Assembly (NCBI GenBank): GCA_020627785.1
Contig: JAHDGF010000010.1
Coordinates: 27,394 to 91,393 of the forward strand
Source: Saprospiraceae bacterium
Lineage (GTDB): Bacteria > Bacteroidota > Bacteroidia > Chitinophagales > Saprospiraceae
DNA length: 64,000 bases
Direction of reading: 5' to 3'
In this document: piece after piece, positions 54,299 through 62,853 of the stretch
How positions within the stretch are numbered: position 1 is the stretch's first letter
Layout: every line of letters begins with the position of its first letter
Notes under the pieces: model-generated
What the model was told of the DNA's origin: nothing
What the model saw: only the letters and a program-made list of their open reading frames with translations
The model's database searches: none
Position numbers and translations under genes: made by a program

Positions 54299-54335
54299 TT
54301 GTCGTTGTTTAATGCGATTATTGAATAATTGACCG

Positions 54336-54343
54336 CAAAGTTA
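54336..54343 (-). promoter_or_regulatory. -7 box TAACTTTG of the serS promoter (minus strand)
   Basis: Perfect TAnnTTTG match 38 bases upstream of the serS ATG, within the divergent serS-rho gap. Confidence 0.55.
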
Positions 54344-54488
54344 TCAAATTTGTTTTTCAATATATTTATTATTACATTTGCATTGAATCATTTAAGCTGG
54401 ATTTCTAAAGCTATTCACATATCTTCTTTGATTCATTCCGAGTAAAATTTCAATTTATTTAGTCCACACAAGTACATACCTACATTTT

Positions 54489-56165
54489 ATGTTTGACATA
54501 TTGCAGCTTAATGAGATGCTAATGCCCGAATTAAAGGAATTAGCAGAGAGCATTGGTTTAAAGAAGTATAAAAGTCTGAGCAAACAAGATCTTATCTATA
54601 GAATCTTAGACCAGCAGGCAATCAATGGTAATCCTGATACAGGAGCCGATAAAGAGGCCAAACCAGCCACTAAGCCAAAAACAAGAAGAACTTCAAGAAA
54701 AATAAAGGAAGAAGATGCAGAGATTGTTGCTGAAACAGTTCCTGAAGTAGAAAGTAAACCAGCTCCAGCAAAAAGAACGGCAAAGCCAAAGGCTAAGGAA
54801 AATGGAGCTAGAGACAAAGCAAAGAGAGATAACGGGAAGAGAGAAAATAATAGAGAAAACAATACTGCAAGGGACACTAACTCTAATAGAGATAATAAGT
54901 CCAAGGATAGAAACCAGCGGTCTGACAATAAAGAAAGAACCCCAAGGGACAATAACAACAATAATCGAAGAGATAATAACCGAAGAAAAGAAAATAAGCC
55001 GAAAGAAGAGGCAGTAGATGCTAAGTATAAGTTTTCAGTAGATGTAGACGCGATTGTAGAAGGAAATGGAATCTTAGAAATGATGTCTGATGGTTATGGT
55101 TTCTTAAGATCTTCAGACTATAATTACTTGTCAAGTCCGGATGATATTTACGTTTCGCCTTCGCAAATAAAGTTGTTTGGATTAAAGACAGGAGATAGTG
55201 TACAAGGGGCTATTCGTCCTCCAAAAGAAGGTGAAAAATACTTTGCATTATTAAGGGTTTCAATGATTAATGGACTTTCTCCGGCTCAAATTAGAGAGAG
55301 AGTTCCTTTTGATTACATAACTCCATTATTCCCAGAAGAAAAATTTACCCTTACCTCTCATCCAGCGGGCAAGGATTATGGAAATAGATTAATTGATTTA
55401 TTTGCTCCTATTGGTAAAGGACAGAGAGGTTTAATTGTGGCACAGCCAAAAACCGGTAAGACCTTTTTACTTAAGGATATAGCAAATGCAATTGCTAAGA
55501 ATCATCCAGAATGTTATATGATGGTCCTTCTAATAGATGAAAGACCAGAGGAGGTAACGGATATGCAGCGAAGTGTAAATGCTGAGGTTATTGCCTCAAC
55601 TTTTGATATGCCTGCAGACAACCACGTAAGAGTGGCTAACATTGTCATAGAAAAGGCGAAAAGAATGGTCGAAAGTGGGCATGATGTAATCATCCTTCTT
55701 GACTCAATTACTAGATTGGCCAGAGCATACAATACCGTGGCTCCATCTTCTGGTAAGGTTCTTTCAGGAGGTGTTGAAGCTAATGCTTTACAAAAGCCTA
55801 AGAAATTCTTTGGTGCAGCAAGAAATATTGAAAACGGTGGTTCATTGACCATCTTAGCAACTGCATTGACAGATACAGGGTCCAAAATGGATGAAGTTAT
55901 CTTTGAAGAGTTTAAGGGAACTGGTAACATGGAATTGCAGCTTGATCGAGGCTTGGCCAATAAGAGAATGTATCCAGCCATTGACTTTACTAGATCAAGT
56001 ACAAGAAGAGAAGAATTGCTTCTAGATGAGGCTACTTTAAAGAGAATGTTCATTTTGCGAAAGCATTTAGCTGATATGAAACCAGATGAAGCCTATGAAT
56101 TCTTGAGAAAGCATATGGTAGGAACTAGCAGCAATGAAGAATTTATTGTTTCAATGAATGGCTAA
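54489..56165 (+). CDS. rho: Transcription termination factor Rho, with long disordered insert
   Basis: RNA-dependent ATPase that ends transcription. The N-terminal helix domain ([20 protein letters not shown]) is followed by about 130 residues rich in Lys, Arg, Asn, Asp and Glu (bases 54620-55015; for example [20 protein letters not shown]) that should be unfolded. The cold-shock-like RNA-binding domain ([20 protein letters not shown]) and ATPase core are intact: [17 protein letters not shown], the RNA-binding Q and R loops ([21 protein letters not shown]) and the [11 protein letters not shown] segment. At 558 residues the length fits Bacteroidota Rho. Divergent from serS. Confidence 0.97.
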   Translation: MFDILQLNEMLMPELKELAESIGLKKYKSLSKQDLIYRILDQQAINGNPDTGADKEAKPATKPKTRRTSRKIKEEDAEIVAETVPEVESKPAPAKRTAKPKAKENGARDKAKRDNGKRENNRENNTARDTNSNRDNKSKDRNQRSDNKERTPRDNNNNNRRDNNRRKENKPKEEAVDAKYKFSVDVDAIVEGNGILEMMSDGYGFLRSSDYNYLSSPDDIYVSPSQIKLFGLKTGDSVQGAIRPPKEGEKYFALLRVSMINGLSPAQIRERVPFDYITPLFPEEKFTLTSHPAGKDYGNRLIDLFAPIGKGQRGLIVAQPKTGKTFLLKDIANAIAKNHPECYMMVLLIDERPEEVTDMQRSVNAEVIASTFDMPADNHVRVANIVIEKAKRMVESGHDVIILLDSITRLARAYNTVAPSSGKVLSGGVEANALQKPKKFFGAARNIENGGSLTILATALTDTGSKMDEVIFEEFKGTGNMELQLDRGLANKRMYPAIDFTRSSTRREELLLDEATLKRMFILRKHLADMKPDEAYEFLRKHMVGTSSNEEFIVSMNG

Positions 56166-56191
56166 ATGTTGGAATTATCCCAAGTTTAGAT

Positions 56192-56199
56192 TACTTTTG
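56192..56199 (+). promoter_or_regulatory. Promoter of rpmH (TTG ... TACTTTTG)
   Basis: A perfect -7 box TACTTTTG with a TTG at 56169-56171, 20 bases upstream, close to the Bacteroidota arrangement of TTTG, 19 bases, TAnnTTTG. It is the most complete promoter in the window and lies 44 bases before the rpmH ATG. Confidence 0.65.
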
Positions 56200-56243
56200 C
56201 ATCACTTTAGAAGTATCTGAGGACAAATAAATAGACTATTACG

Positions 56244-56399
56244 ATGAAAAGGACTTATCAACCTTCCAATAAAAAGAGAAAAAACAAACACGGATTTAGG
56301 GCTAGAATGGCTACTAAAAACGGTAGGAAGGTATTGGCAAGAAGAAGAGCTAAAGGCAGACATAAACTAACAGTGTCTGACGAAATGCACGTAAAATAG
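56244..56399 (+). CDS. rpmH: Ribosomal protein L34
   Basis: A 51-residue, highly basic protein of the large ribosomal subunit. The sequence starts [20 protein letters not shown] and continues [20 protein letters not shown], the invariant L34 pattern, with the KLTVSDE ending typical of Bacteroidota. The ribosomal protein lies 36 bases before rnpA, the almost universal rpmH-rnpA pair. The start ATG is fixed by the family's MKRT N-terminus. Confidence 0.97.
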   Translation: MKRTYQPSNKKRKNKHGFRARMATKNGRKVLARRRAKGRHKLTVSDEMHVK

Positions 56400-56435
56400 G
56401 CCTTCTTAGCCTATTTTTGGTTTCCCGCTACACAT

Positions 56436-56849
56436 ATGAAATTTAAAGCTACTCTTTCCTCAGATGAGAGGTTAAAGAGTGTAAAACGGATTGAATACTT
56501 GTTTGAAAAGAAGCAAGTCCTCTTCCGACACCCATTTAAGGTATACTACGCCTTTACGCCTCTCGATCATCAATCAACATGGCTGCGGTTAAAATTTGGG
56601 ATAAGTATTCCCAAGGCCCTCGTGAAAAAGGCAGTCCAGAGAAATAGACTTAAAAGAGTAGTTCGAGAAGCTTATCGTCTAAATAAACCCTCTTTTCTTG
56701 AAGATCATCACCAACATCAGTTCTTGTGCGAACTATTTTTTATTTACATAGATAAGACTGGAAGTGAAGAACACATTGAGAAATCTATGATAAGGCTTTT
56801 TGAAGAGCTCGGACAAGCTCTAATCCAAGAAAGTGAGAAGAAGGTCTAA
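56436..56849 (+). CDS. rnpA: Ribonuclease P protein component
   Basis: Protein subunit of RNase P, which trims the 5' leader of tRNA precursors. At 137 residues it shows the N-terminal SSDERLKSVKRIEYLFEKK, the beta-strand FGISIPKALVKKAVQRNRLK and the RNR motif with KRVVREAYRLNK that contacts RNA. rpmH lies upstream. The usual downstream yidD/yidC genes are absent; instead its last four bases overlap the end of the convergent aroQ gene. Confidence 0.95.
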   Translation: MKFKATLSSDERLKSVKRIEYLFEKKQVLFRHPFKVYYAFTPLDHQSTWLRLKFGISIPKALVKKAVQRNRLKRVVREAYRLNKPSFLEDHHQHQFLCELFFIYIDKTGSEEHIEKSMIRLFEELGQALIQESEKKV

Positions 56850-57271
56850 GGTTTCTGATCAAGCCACTCAATGGCTTCTTTATACCCAGCTAATCCCTTT
56901 CCGATCACATGATAAGGGCATACTGCCGATAGGTAGGAGTGTTTTCTGTAAGGTTCCCGATTGGAAATATCTGAGATATGAACCTCAACAACTGGCGTGT
57001 CAATTGCTTTTATAGCGTCAGCAATCGAAATAGAGGTGTGCGTATAGCCTCCAGCATTCAAGACAATTCCTTGAAAATGGAAACCAACCTCATGGAGTTT
57101 GTCGATAATACCCCCTTCATGGTTGGTTTGATGATAGGTTAATGAAAGTTGAGGAAAATCCTCAACTAGTTCACTGAAATAACTTTTGAAATCTTGAGAG
57201 CCATAAATTTCTGGCTCTCTTCGTCCAAGAAGATTTAGATTAGGTCCATTTAGAATTAGAATATTTTTCAT
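56846..57271 (-). CDS. aroQ: Type II 3-dehydroquinate dehydratase
   Basis: Third step of the shikimate pathway. The 141-residue dodecameric-type enzyme shows ILNGPNLNLLGRREPEIYG with the catalytic Tyr, HQTNHEGGIIDKLHE, the GIVLNAGGYTHTSISIADAI catalytic His loop and VVEVHISDISNREPYRKHSY. It starts two bases after the recQ stop, so it is probably in the recQ transcript. It ends convergent with rnpA. Confidence 0.97.
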   Translation of the reverse strand: MKNILILNGPNLNLLGRREPEIYGSQDFKSYFSELVEDFPQLSLTYHQTNHEGGIIDKLHEVGFHFQGIVLNAGGYTHTSISIADAIKAIDTPVVEVHISDISNREPYRKHSYLSAVCPYHVIGKGLAGYKEAIEWLDQKP

Positions 57272-57273
57272 GC

Positions 57274-59490
57274 CTAATTGGCCATATCACTGATAAACTT
57301 GATACGAACAATCTTGATTTCCTCTTCTGTTATATCATCCTCTTCAAGTTCAGCTAAAGCTGCTTCCACTGAGTCGGAATCCGCCTCTTTATAATAATCG
57401 TAGATCTCTTCAACGATATCTTCATCTAAGTTTTGGTCTAAGTAATACCCAATGCGAAGTTTTGTACCTGAATGAACAATCATGTACATTTCTTCAAGAA
57501 GATCATCGACACTTACTTTCATATTTTCAGCAATGGTTTCGAAAGGAACCTTCCGGTCAATGGCCTGTATAATATGAACTTTGTTTTTGGACTTATTTGC
57601 AACTTGCTTTATGACATAATCTTCCGGTCGTTCGATGTTGTTGGTTTCAACATACTCTTTGATTTCTCTAATAAAAGCTGTGGCGTATTTTTGGGCCTTA
57701 CCTTTACTTACTCCAGAAATATTCATCATGTCTTCAAGGCTGATCGGATACCAAGTAGCCATGTCTTGAAGTGAAGGTTCGGAAAATACAACCCATGGCT
57801 GAACTCCTAGTCTTTTAGCTTCAGACTTTCGTAAGCTCTTAAGTAAAGTCAATAAGGTATTATCCAAAGCGGCTCCACCGCTTGCATCTACTACCACATC
57901 CTCATCTCCTGTCTTAGAATAGTCTCTATTAATAGGAATCATAATAGAGGTCGGATTTTCGAGATAGTCCTTTCCTTTGGCTGTAAGCTTTAAAAGTCCG
58001 TATTGTTCAATTTCCTTGAATATGAAATTGTTTAATATAGCCTGTCTGATGATTGAATGCCAGAATAGGATTTCTTTATCCTTACCGTTGGCAAAGGCGG
58101 CATTTTTATTGAAATTAAATTCCTTGATTTCCTTCGAATTAATTCCAGCAGTAAAATCTGCAATCAATTTTACGCCATAGTTCTGATTTAGAATCTCAAT
58201 GTTCTTCAAGACCTTGTGCATTTCATCTTGGACCTCTTGTTTTTCTCTTGGGTCCTTGCAGTTATCACACATTTTGTCACACCCTTCATCATCAAACTCC
58301 TCTCCGAAGTAATGAAGTAGATATTTTCGTCTACATGCAGAGGTTTCTGAATAAGCAATAATCTCATCCATTAACTGAAGTGATAATTCACGCTCAGATA
58401 CTGGTTTATCTTTTAAGAATTTTTCAAGTCTAAGAATATCCTTGTAAGAGTAAAATGCCAAACATTTCGAGACAACACCATCTCTGCCGGCTCTACCTGT
58501 TTCTTGATAGTAGTTTTCTATACTTTTTGGAATGTCATAGTGAATTACAAAACGTACATCTGGTTTATCAATACCCATTCCGAAGGCAATGGTGGCTACA
58601 ATGACATCCAACTCTTCCATTAAAAATTCGTCCTGGACTCGGCTTCTTGATTTACCATCCATTCCTGCATGATAGGCTTGAGCATTGATACCATTTACTT
58701 GCAGGAGTTGAGCTACTTCTTCTGTAGTCTTTCTTGCTTGAACATAAATGATTCCAGATTGGCCAGGGGTCGATTTAATGTACTGAACAATTTCTTTCAT
58801 GGTTTGAGCCTTATTATTCTTTGGCCTAATTTCATAAAAGAGATTATCTCTGTTGAAAGATGAAACAAAGACATTTGCGTTCTTCATTTCAAGATTCTTA
58901 AGAATGTCAGATTTTACCTTAGGTGTAGCCGTTGCAGTCAAGGCAATGATTGGAATATCTTTCGATATATCATCAATCATCTGACGAATTTTACGGTATT
59001 CCGGTCTGAAGTCGTGGCCCCATTCTGAAATACAATGAGCTTCGTCTACTGCAACGAAAGATACATTGGCATTTCTGAAGAAATCTCGATTTTCATCTTT
59101 GGTCAAAGTCTCTGGGGCTATAAATAGGACTTTGGTATCTCCGTTCATAATGTCTTCCTTCACTTGTTTCATCTGCGTCTTATTCAACGAAGAATTTAAG
59201 AAGTGAGCGACCTTATTGCTAGAGCTATAACCTCTGATTGAGTCTACCTGATTTTTCATCAAGGCAATGAGAGGCGATATAACCAAGGCACAGCCTGGTA
59301 TCATCAGTGCTGGCAATTGATAGCAGAGTGACTTACCTCCACCTGTTGGCATAATGACAAAAGTGTCCCTTTTATCTAAAATGCTTTCAATAACCTGCTC
59401 CTGGTTAAGTTTGAATTCATCAAATCCGAAGTGCTCCTTTAGGGCGCCTCGAACATCAAACGCTTTAAGTTCAAGCGTATCTACGTCCAT
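57274..59490 (-). CDS. recQ: ATP-dependent DNA helicase RecQ
   Basis: 3'-5' helicase of recombination and fork repair, 738 residues. Motif I MPTGGGKSLCYQLP, DEAH-type VDEAHCISEWGHDFRPEY, motif III LTATATPKV, motif VI QETGRAGRDG. The RecQ-C zinc site uses Cys in ACRRKYLLHYFGE, then CDKMCDNC. A winged helix domain (residues 420-520), an HRDC domain (LRKSEAKRLGVQPWVVFSEP) and about 100 extra C-terminal residues with acidic helices follow, as in long Bacteroidota RecQ proteins. aroQ follows closely. Confidence 0.97.
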   Translation of the reverse strand: MDVDTLELKAFDVRGALKEHFGFDEFKLNQEQVIESILDKRDTFVIMPTGGGKSLCYQLPALMIPGCALVISPLIALMKNQVDSIRGYSSSNKVAHFLNSSLNKTQMKQVKEDIMNGDTKVLFIAPETLTKDENRDFFRNANVSFVAVDEAHCISEWGHDFRPEYRKIRQMIDDISKDIPIIALTATATPKVKSDILKNLEMKNANVFVSSFNRDNLFYEIRPKNNKAQTMKEIVQYIKSTPGQSGIIYVQARKTTEEVAQLLQVNGINAQAYHAGMDGKSRSRVQDEFLMEELDVIVATIAFGMGIDKPDVRFVIHYDIPKSIENYYQETGRAGRDGVVSKCLAFYSYKDILRLEKFLKDKPVSERELSLQLMDEIIAYSETSACRRKYLLHYFGEEFDDEGCDKMCDNCKDPREKQEVQDEMHKVLKNIEILNQNYGVKLIADFTAGINSKEIKEFNFNKNAAFANGKDKEILFWHSIIRQAILNNFIFKEIEQYGLLKLTAKGKDYLENPTSIMIPINRDYSKTGDEDVVVDASGGAALDNTLLTLLKSLRKSEAKRLGVQPWVVFSEPSLQDMATWYPISLEDMMNISGVSKGKAQKYATAFIREIKEYVETNNIERPEDYVIKQVANKSKNKVHIIQAIDRKVPFETIAENMKVSVDDLLEEMYMIVHSGTKLRIGYYLDQNLDEDIVEEIYDYYKEADSDSVEAALAELEEDDITEEEIKIVRIKFISDMAN

Positions 59491-59626
59491 GGTATGATTA
59501 CGTTATGGTGTTATTTTAAATATACTAAATTTACAAGACTAATTCTCCAAGATTGGGAGACAATCTTACCTTAAACTGGTATTTTGCTTAGGGAATTGAA
59601 AGGGAAAGGTAGTTCTAAATGTTACT

Positions 59627-60574
59627 ATGAATATACAAACGATTGCAGAACAAATCATTGATTTAGAGCTAAAAACCATTGGTTTGTTAAAAAATAGCAT
59701 TACTAAAGACCTAAACGAATCAATTGCGACAATATTACAATCCAAAGGAAGATTAGTTGTCTCTGGAGTTGGTAAAAGTGCTCTTGTCGGACAAAAGATG
59801 GTAGCCACATTTAACAGCACTGGAACACCTGCTTTGTATATGCATGCTGCTGACGCAATGCACGGAGATTTAGGAATGATTGGTACTGAAGATGTGCTCC
59901 TCATCATCTCTAAAAGTGGAGAAACAGAGGAGATCAAACGCATGATGCCTACCATTAAATCTTTTGGCAATAAGATCATTGCTATGGTTTGTGAAACCAA
60001 TTCAACTTTAGCAAAAGCTGCAGATTATGTCTTGCATACACCAATCGAAAGAGAAGCAGATCCTTTTGATCTGATCCCAACAGCATCCTCTATCTCACAG
60101 ACAGCCATGGGACATGTTCTGGCGATCTGCCTGTTGACATCCAGAGGTTTTTCGAAAGACCATTTTGCACGGTTTCATCCAGGTGGTATGATAGGGAAAT
60201 CGCTGCTCATGCAAGCCAAGGACCTGTGCAGTCAAGATCAGCCGCCTATGGTTCAAGTAGGAGATGATCTAAATAAAGTTATTGTGGAAATATCCAATAA
60301 GAGATTAGGTGCAACTGCAGTATTAGACGATGAAAACTTGGTAGGAATAATAACGGATGGCGATCTGAGAAGAATGCTTCAGAAAGGTTATTCAAAAACG
60401 ATTACGGCCAAAGAATTAATGTCTAGTAATCCTAAAACTATATCTAGTGAAACATTGATTGCTGAAGCATTTTCAATCTTGAAAGAAAAAAATATATCTC
60501 AACTCTTGGTACTTGAAAATGGTAAATATTTAGGGGTCCTGCACATTCATGCAATTCTAGATGAAGGTTTTTAA
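59627..60574 (+). CDS. kdsD: Arabinose-5-phosphate isomerase (KpsF/GutQ/KdsD family)
   Basis: Converts ribulose-5-phosphate to arabinose-5-phosphate, the precursor of Kdo in lipopolysaccharide. The SIS domain (residues 1-200) shows VVSGVGKSALVGQKMVATFN, the DAMHGDLGMI active-site loop with the catalytic His, and ISKSGETEEI. Two CBS domains follow, the second ending in LLVLENGKYLGVLHIHAIL. Length 315 residues is typical. It stands alone and its stop overlaps the convergent PD40 gene by four bases. Confidence 0.92.
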   Translation: MNIQTIAEQIIDLELKTIGLLKNSITKDLNESIATILQSKGRLVVSGVGKSALVGQKMVATFNSTGTPALYMHAADAMHGDLGMIGTEDVLLIISKSGETEEIKRMMPTIKSFGNKIIAMVCETNSTLAKAADYVLHTPIEREADPFDLIPTASSISQTAMGHVLAICLLTSRGFSKDHFARFHPGGMIGKSLLMQAKDLCSQDQPPMVQVGDDLNKVIVEISNKRLGATAVLDDENLVGIITDGDLRRMLQKGYSKTITAKELMSSNPKTISSETLIAEAFSILKEKNISQLLVLENGKYLGVLHIHAILDEGF

Positions 60575-61890
60575 TTTTTGTTTAACTCAAAAACCATTCG
60601 GTCAATATTCTGCCTGGTATGAATGAAATTCCAATCTGAGACATACCCTTCTTTTTTCACCAATAAGAATATTTGTTTGTTAGGTGGTAGGTTTATTTCT
60701 ACTGATCCACTTTGATTAGAATTATAACTGTAGGATTCAGCGGTGTTTCTTGCCAATACTTCCAAAAGTTGTAAATCAGAATTGTTATTCACCTGCTCTA
60801 GAAAATTAGTTGCTTGGGTTCCTTCAAAAACGAAAACTTGAAGTTCAGCATCATTCAATGAAGTCTTTGATTGTTTATTTTTTATAATGACTTCTAAAGA
60901 ATTCTCATTTGTAATATTTCCAATATTTTCATTTGATCTTTCGCCCGAATCTAATTCTATTTCTTCTGAAAGATTGAGTTCTGAAAAAAGCACCTCATAT
61001 AAGTCATCTTTACCAACACCACCACTTCTATTAGAGCTAAAAAACACTCTATTTTTTTCTTTAGAGATAACCAATCCAAAATCATCTTTAACTGAGTTTA
61101 TAGGGTAGGGTAGTCTATTTTTAGATTCTATTTGGCCAAGCTCATTTAACCTGGCATAATATATATCCATCCCGTTACCGTCTTTAATGTCTGAAGCGTA
61201 GAATAGGTGATTGTCGCCGTACAAAAATGGAAACCAATCGTTCCCTTCAGTATTTGTGGTTTCGCCTAAATTCTGAGGAGTGTTCCATGTTCCATTTACC
61301 TTTTCAGAAAGGTATAAATCCATTTTCCCTTTACCTCCATCTAGAGTTGAAGCAAAAACCATCTTATCTCCTAAAGCGTTTACAGCTGGATGACAAAAAT
61401 TATCTCCACTATTACAAAACCCAACTTTCTGAATATTTTCCCAATTGCCTTTTGAATAGACCGCCATGTAAATCTGTAAAAGGTGTCTCCCAAACTGATC
61501 AATCACTGCCTCACTTCCTTCTGTATGTGCACGGGTAAAATAAAGTACGTTTGAACTTGGATCCCAAGAAATAGGCCCTTCATGAAATCTACTATTTAAG
61601 CCACTCGCAAAAATGAAATTTTTATCAAAATCTTCGGTAGTTAATGAAGCTTTGATGTCAAAGTAAGGTGAAGAGTTTTTACCACTAACTCTTCCCTTTT
61701 TTTGTACTCCAATATAAATTAAATAGTCACTCCAGATGTATGGACTGAATTCTTCATCAACAGTATTTACTGCTGCTAAATTTCTTACGGAAGCTTCTGA
61801 CCAAAATGAAGTAGAAGAAAAGTTAGACGACTGACAAAATACATTTGCCACGAGCGCCATTCCTATGAATGTCAAACAAAATTTCACCAT
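60571..61890 (-). CDS. PD40 beta-propeller protein of a type IX secretion unit, without OmpA domain
   Basis: A secreted protein of 439 residues with a signal peptide (FCLTFIGMALVANVFC). Several PD40/WD40-like blades are visible: EEFSPYIWSDYLIYIG, GPISWDPSSNVLYFTRA, HPAVNALGDKMVFAST, DWFPFLYGDNHLFYAS, DFGLVISKEKNRVFFSSNR. The last 110 residues (SLNDAELQVFVFEGTQATN, GSVEINLPPNKQIFLLVKKE) match the regulatory beta-sandwich that normally precedes an OmpA peptidoglycan-binding domain, which is absent. The ATG immediately follows the PorP/SprF stop (TAAATG), so the genes are coupled. Confidence 0.85.
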   Translation of the reverse strand: MVKFCLTFIGMALVANVFCQSSNFSSTSFWSEASVRNLAAVNTVDEEFSPYIWSDYLIYIGVQKKGRVSGKNSSPYFDIKASLTTEDFDKNFIFASGLNSRFHEGPISWDPSSNVLYFTRAHTEGSEAVIDQFGRHLLQIYMAVYSKGNWENIQKVGFCNSGDNFCHPAVNALGDKMVFASTLDGGKGKMDLYLSEKVNGTWNTPQNLGETTNTEGNDWFPFLYGDNHLFYASDIKDGNGMDIYYARLNELGQIESKNRLPYPINSVKDDFGLVISKEKNRVFFSSNRSGGVGKDDLYEVLFSELNLSEEIELDSGERSNENIGNITNENSLEVIIKNKQSKTSLNDAELQVFVFEGTQATNFLEQVNNNSDLQLLEVLARNTAESYSYNSNQSGSVEINLPPNKQIFLLVKKEGYVSDWNFIHTRQNIDRMVFELNKN

Positions 61891-62850
61891 TTAATAATAC
61901 CTAGGGTTAATGATTATATTGGCTTTGTTCTTTTTATTAAATCTATAGTTGGCTATTAATTCTATAGTCCCATTCGAAACTTCTCTCAGGTCGCTCATGG
62001 TGATGTCATAGGATAACCCAAAAAACATCTGATTGGATGATTGAAGGCCGAGAATAAGGTCGATGGATTCAACAGGGCTTACCACAGAACCTCCCGAACT
62101 GTAGTTGGCTCCAATGTGGAATTTTTCTGCTAAGATTCCAATCACAGATAATTCGTATTGAATATTTCCGACTTCCGGAACAGTTAATAAAAGCTGTGGC
62201 GTTAATTCAAAATTCGGACTAACATCAAATCTTGCCCCACCCATTATGTATATGAGTCTCGATTCAACAGCAACCAAAGTATCTAAGTTCATATCGTCAA
62301 AATCGATGTCCGCTTTAGATAACCTAGGAACTGAAACTCCAGCAAAAAATCCTTCTTGTCTGAAATATACTCCTGCTCCTAAATTGAAAATCATTTTTGT
62401 ATAAAGATTTGGATCAACTGCTGGATCGTTAGCCCAACCATTAGGTGGTCGCAATTTAGGATCAGACCAATCTGCTTTAAATTGTCTTATGGATGTATTT
62501 AATCCAAAAGCAAGTGAGCCACTTCCCATTGGTATTCTGTAAGAATAAATTCCTTGCAAAGAAGTACGTCCAAAAATTGCAATATCTGTTTTGTCAATGT
62601 GAAGACCTAGACCTAATTTTTGATCGAAGGAAGGAAAATTCAAACTAGCCGAGAAACGAACTGGTGAACCATCAAGTCCTAACCATTGATTTCTATAAAT
62701 GGCATTAAGACTAATATGCTCATGAACACCAGCATACCCCGGATTAAATCCAAGTTTATCATACGCAAATTGAGTAAAGAGCACGTCTTGCTGTGCGCCC
62801 AATCTGATGAATGAAAATACCAATATGCTTATGATCCAAATCCCTCTCAT
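61891..62850 (-). CDS. PorP/SprF-family type IX secretion outer-membrane protein
   Basis: Outer-membrane barrel that serves type B T9SS cargo. Signal peptide (GIWIISILVFSFIRLGAQ) and the family signature: DVLFTQFAYDKLGFNPGYAG, LNAIYRNQWLGLDGSPVRF, LGLGLHIDKTDIAIFGRTSLQGIYSY, and final strands ELIANYRFN. It is 319 residues long. It lies three bases after the cargo gene stop and directly before the PD40 gene, the usual cargo-SprF-propeller order. It probably partners that specific cargo. Confidence 0.95.
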   Translation of the reverse strand: MRGIWIISILVFSFIRLGAQQDVLFTQFAYDKLGFNPGYAGVHEHISLNAIYRNQWLGLDGSPVRFSASLNFPSFDQKLGLGLHIDKTDIAIFGRTSLQGIYSYRIPMGSGSLAFGLNTSIRQFKADWSDPKLRPPNGWANDPAVDPNLYTKMIFNLGAGVYFRQEGFFAGVSVPRLSKADIDFDDMNLDTLVAVESRLIYIMGGARFDVSPNFELTPQLLLTVPEVGNIQYELSVIGILAEKFHIGANYSSGGSVVSPVESIDLILGLQSSNQMFFGLSYDITMSDLREVSNGTIELIANYRFNKKNKANIIINPRYY

Positions 62851-62853
62851 GCT

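Noticed and set aside
55514-56053. 179-codon open frame antisense to the rho core
   Set aside because: It mirrors the highly conserved Rho ATPase domain, has no recognisable domain or promoter, and is expected from codon use on the other strand.
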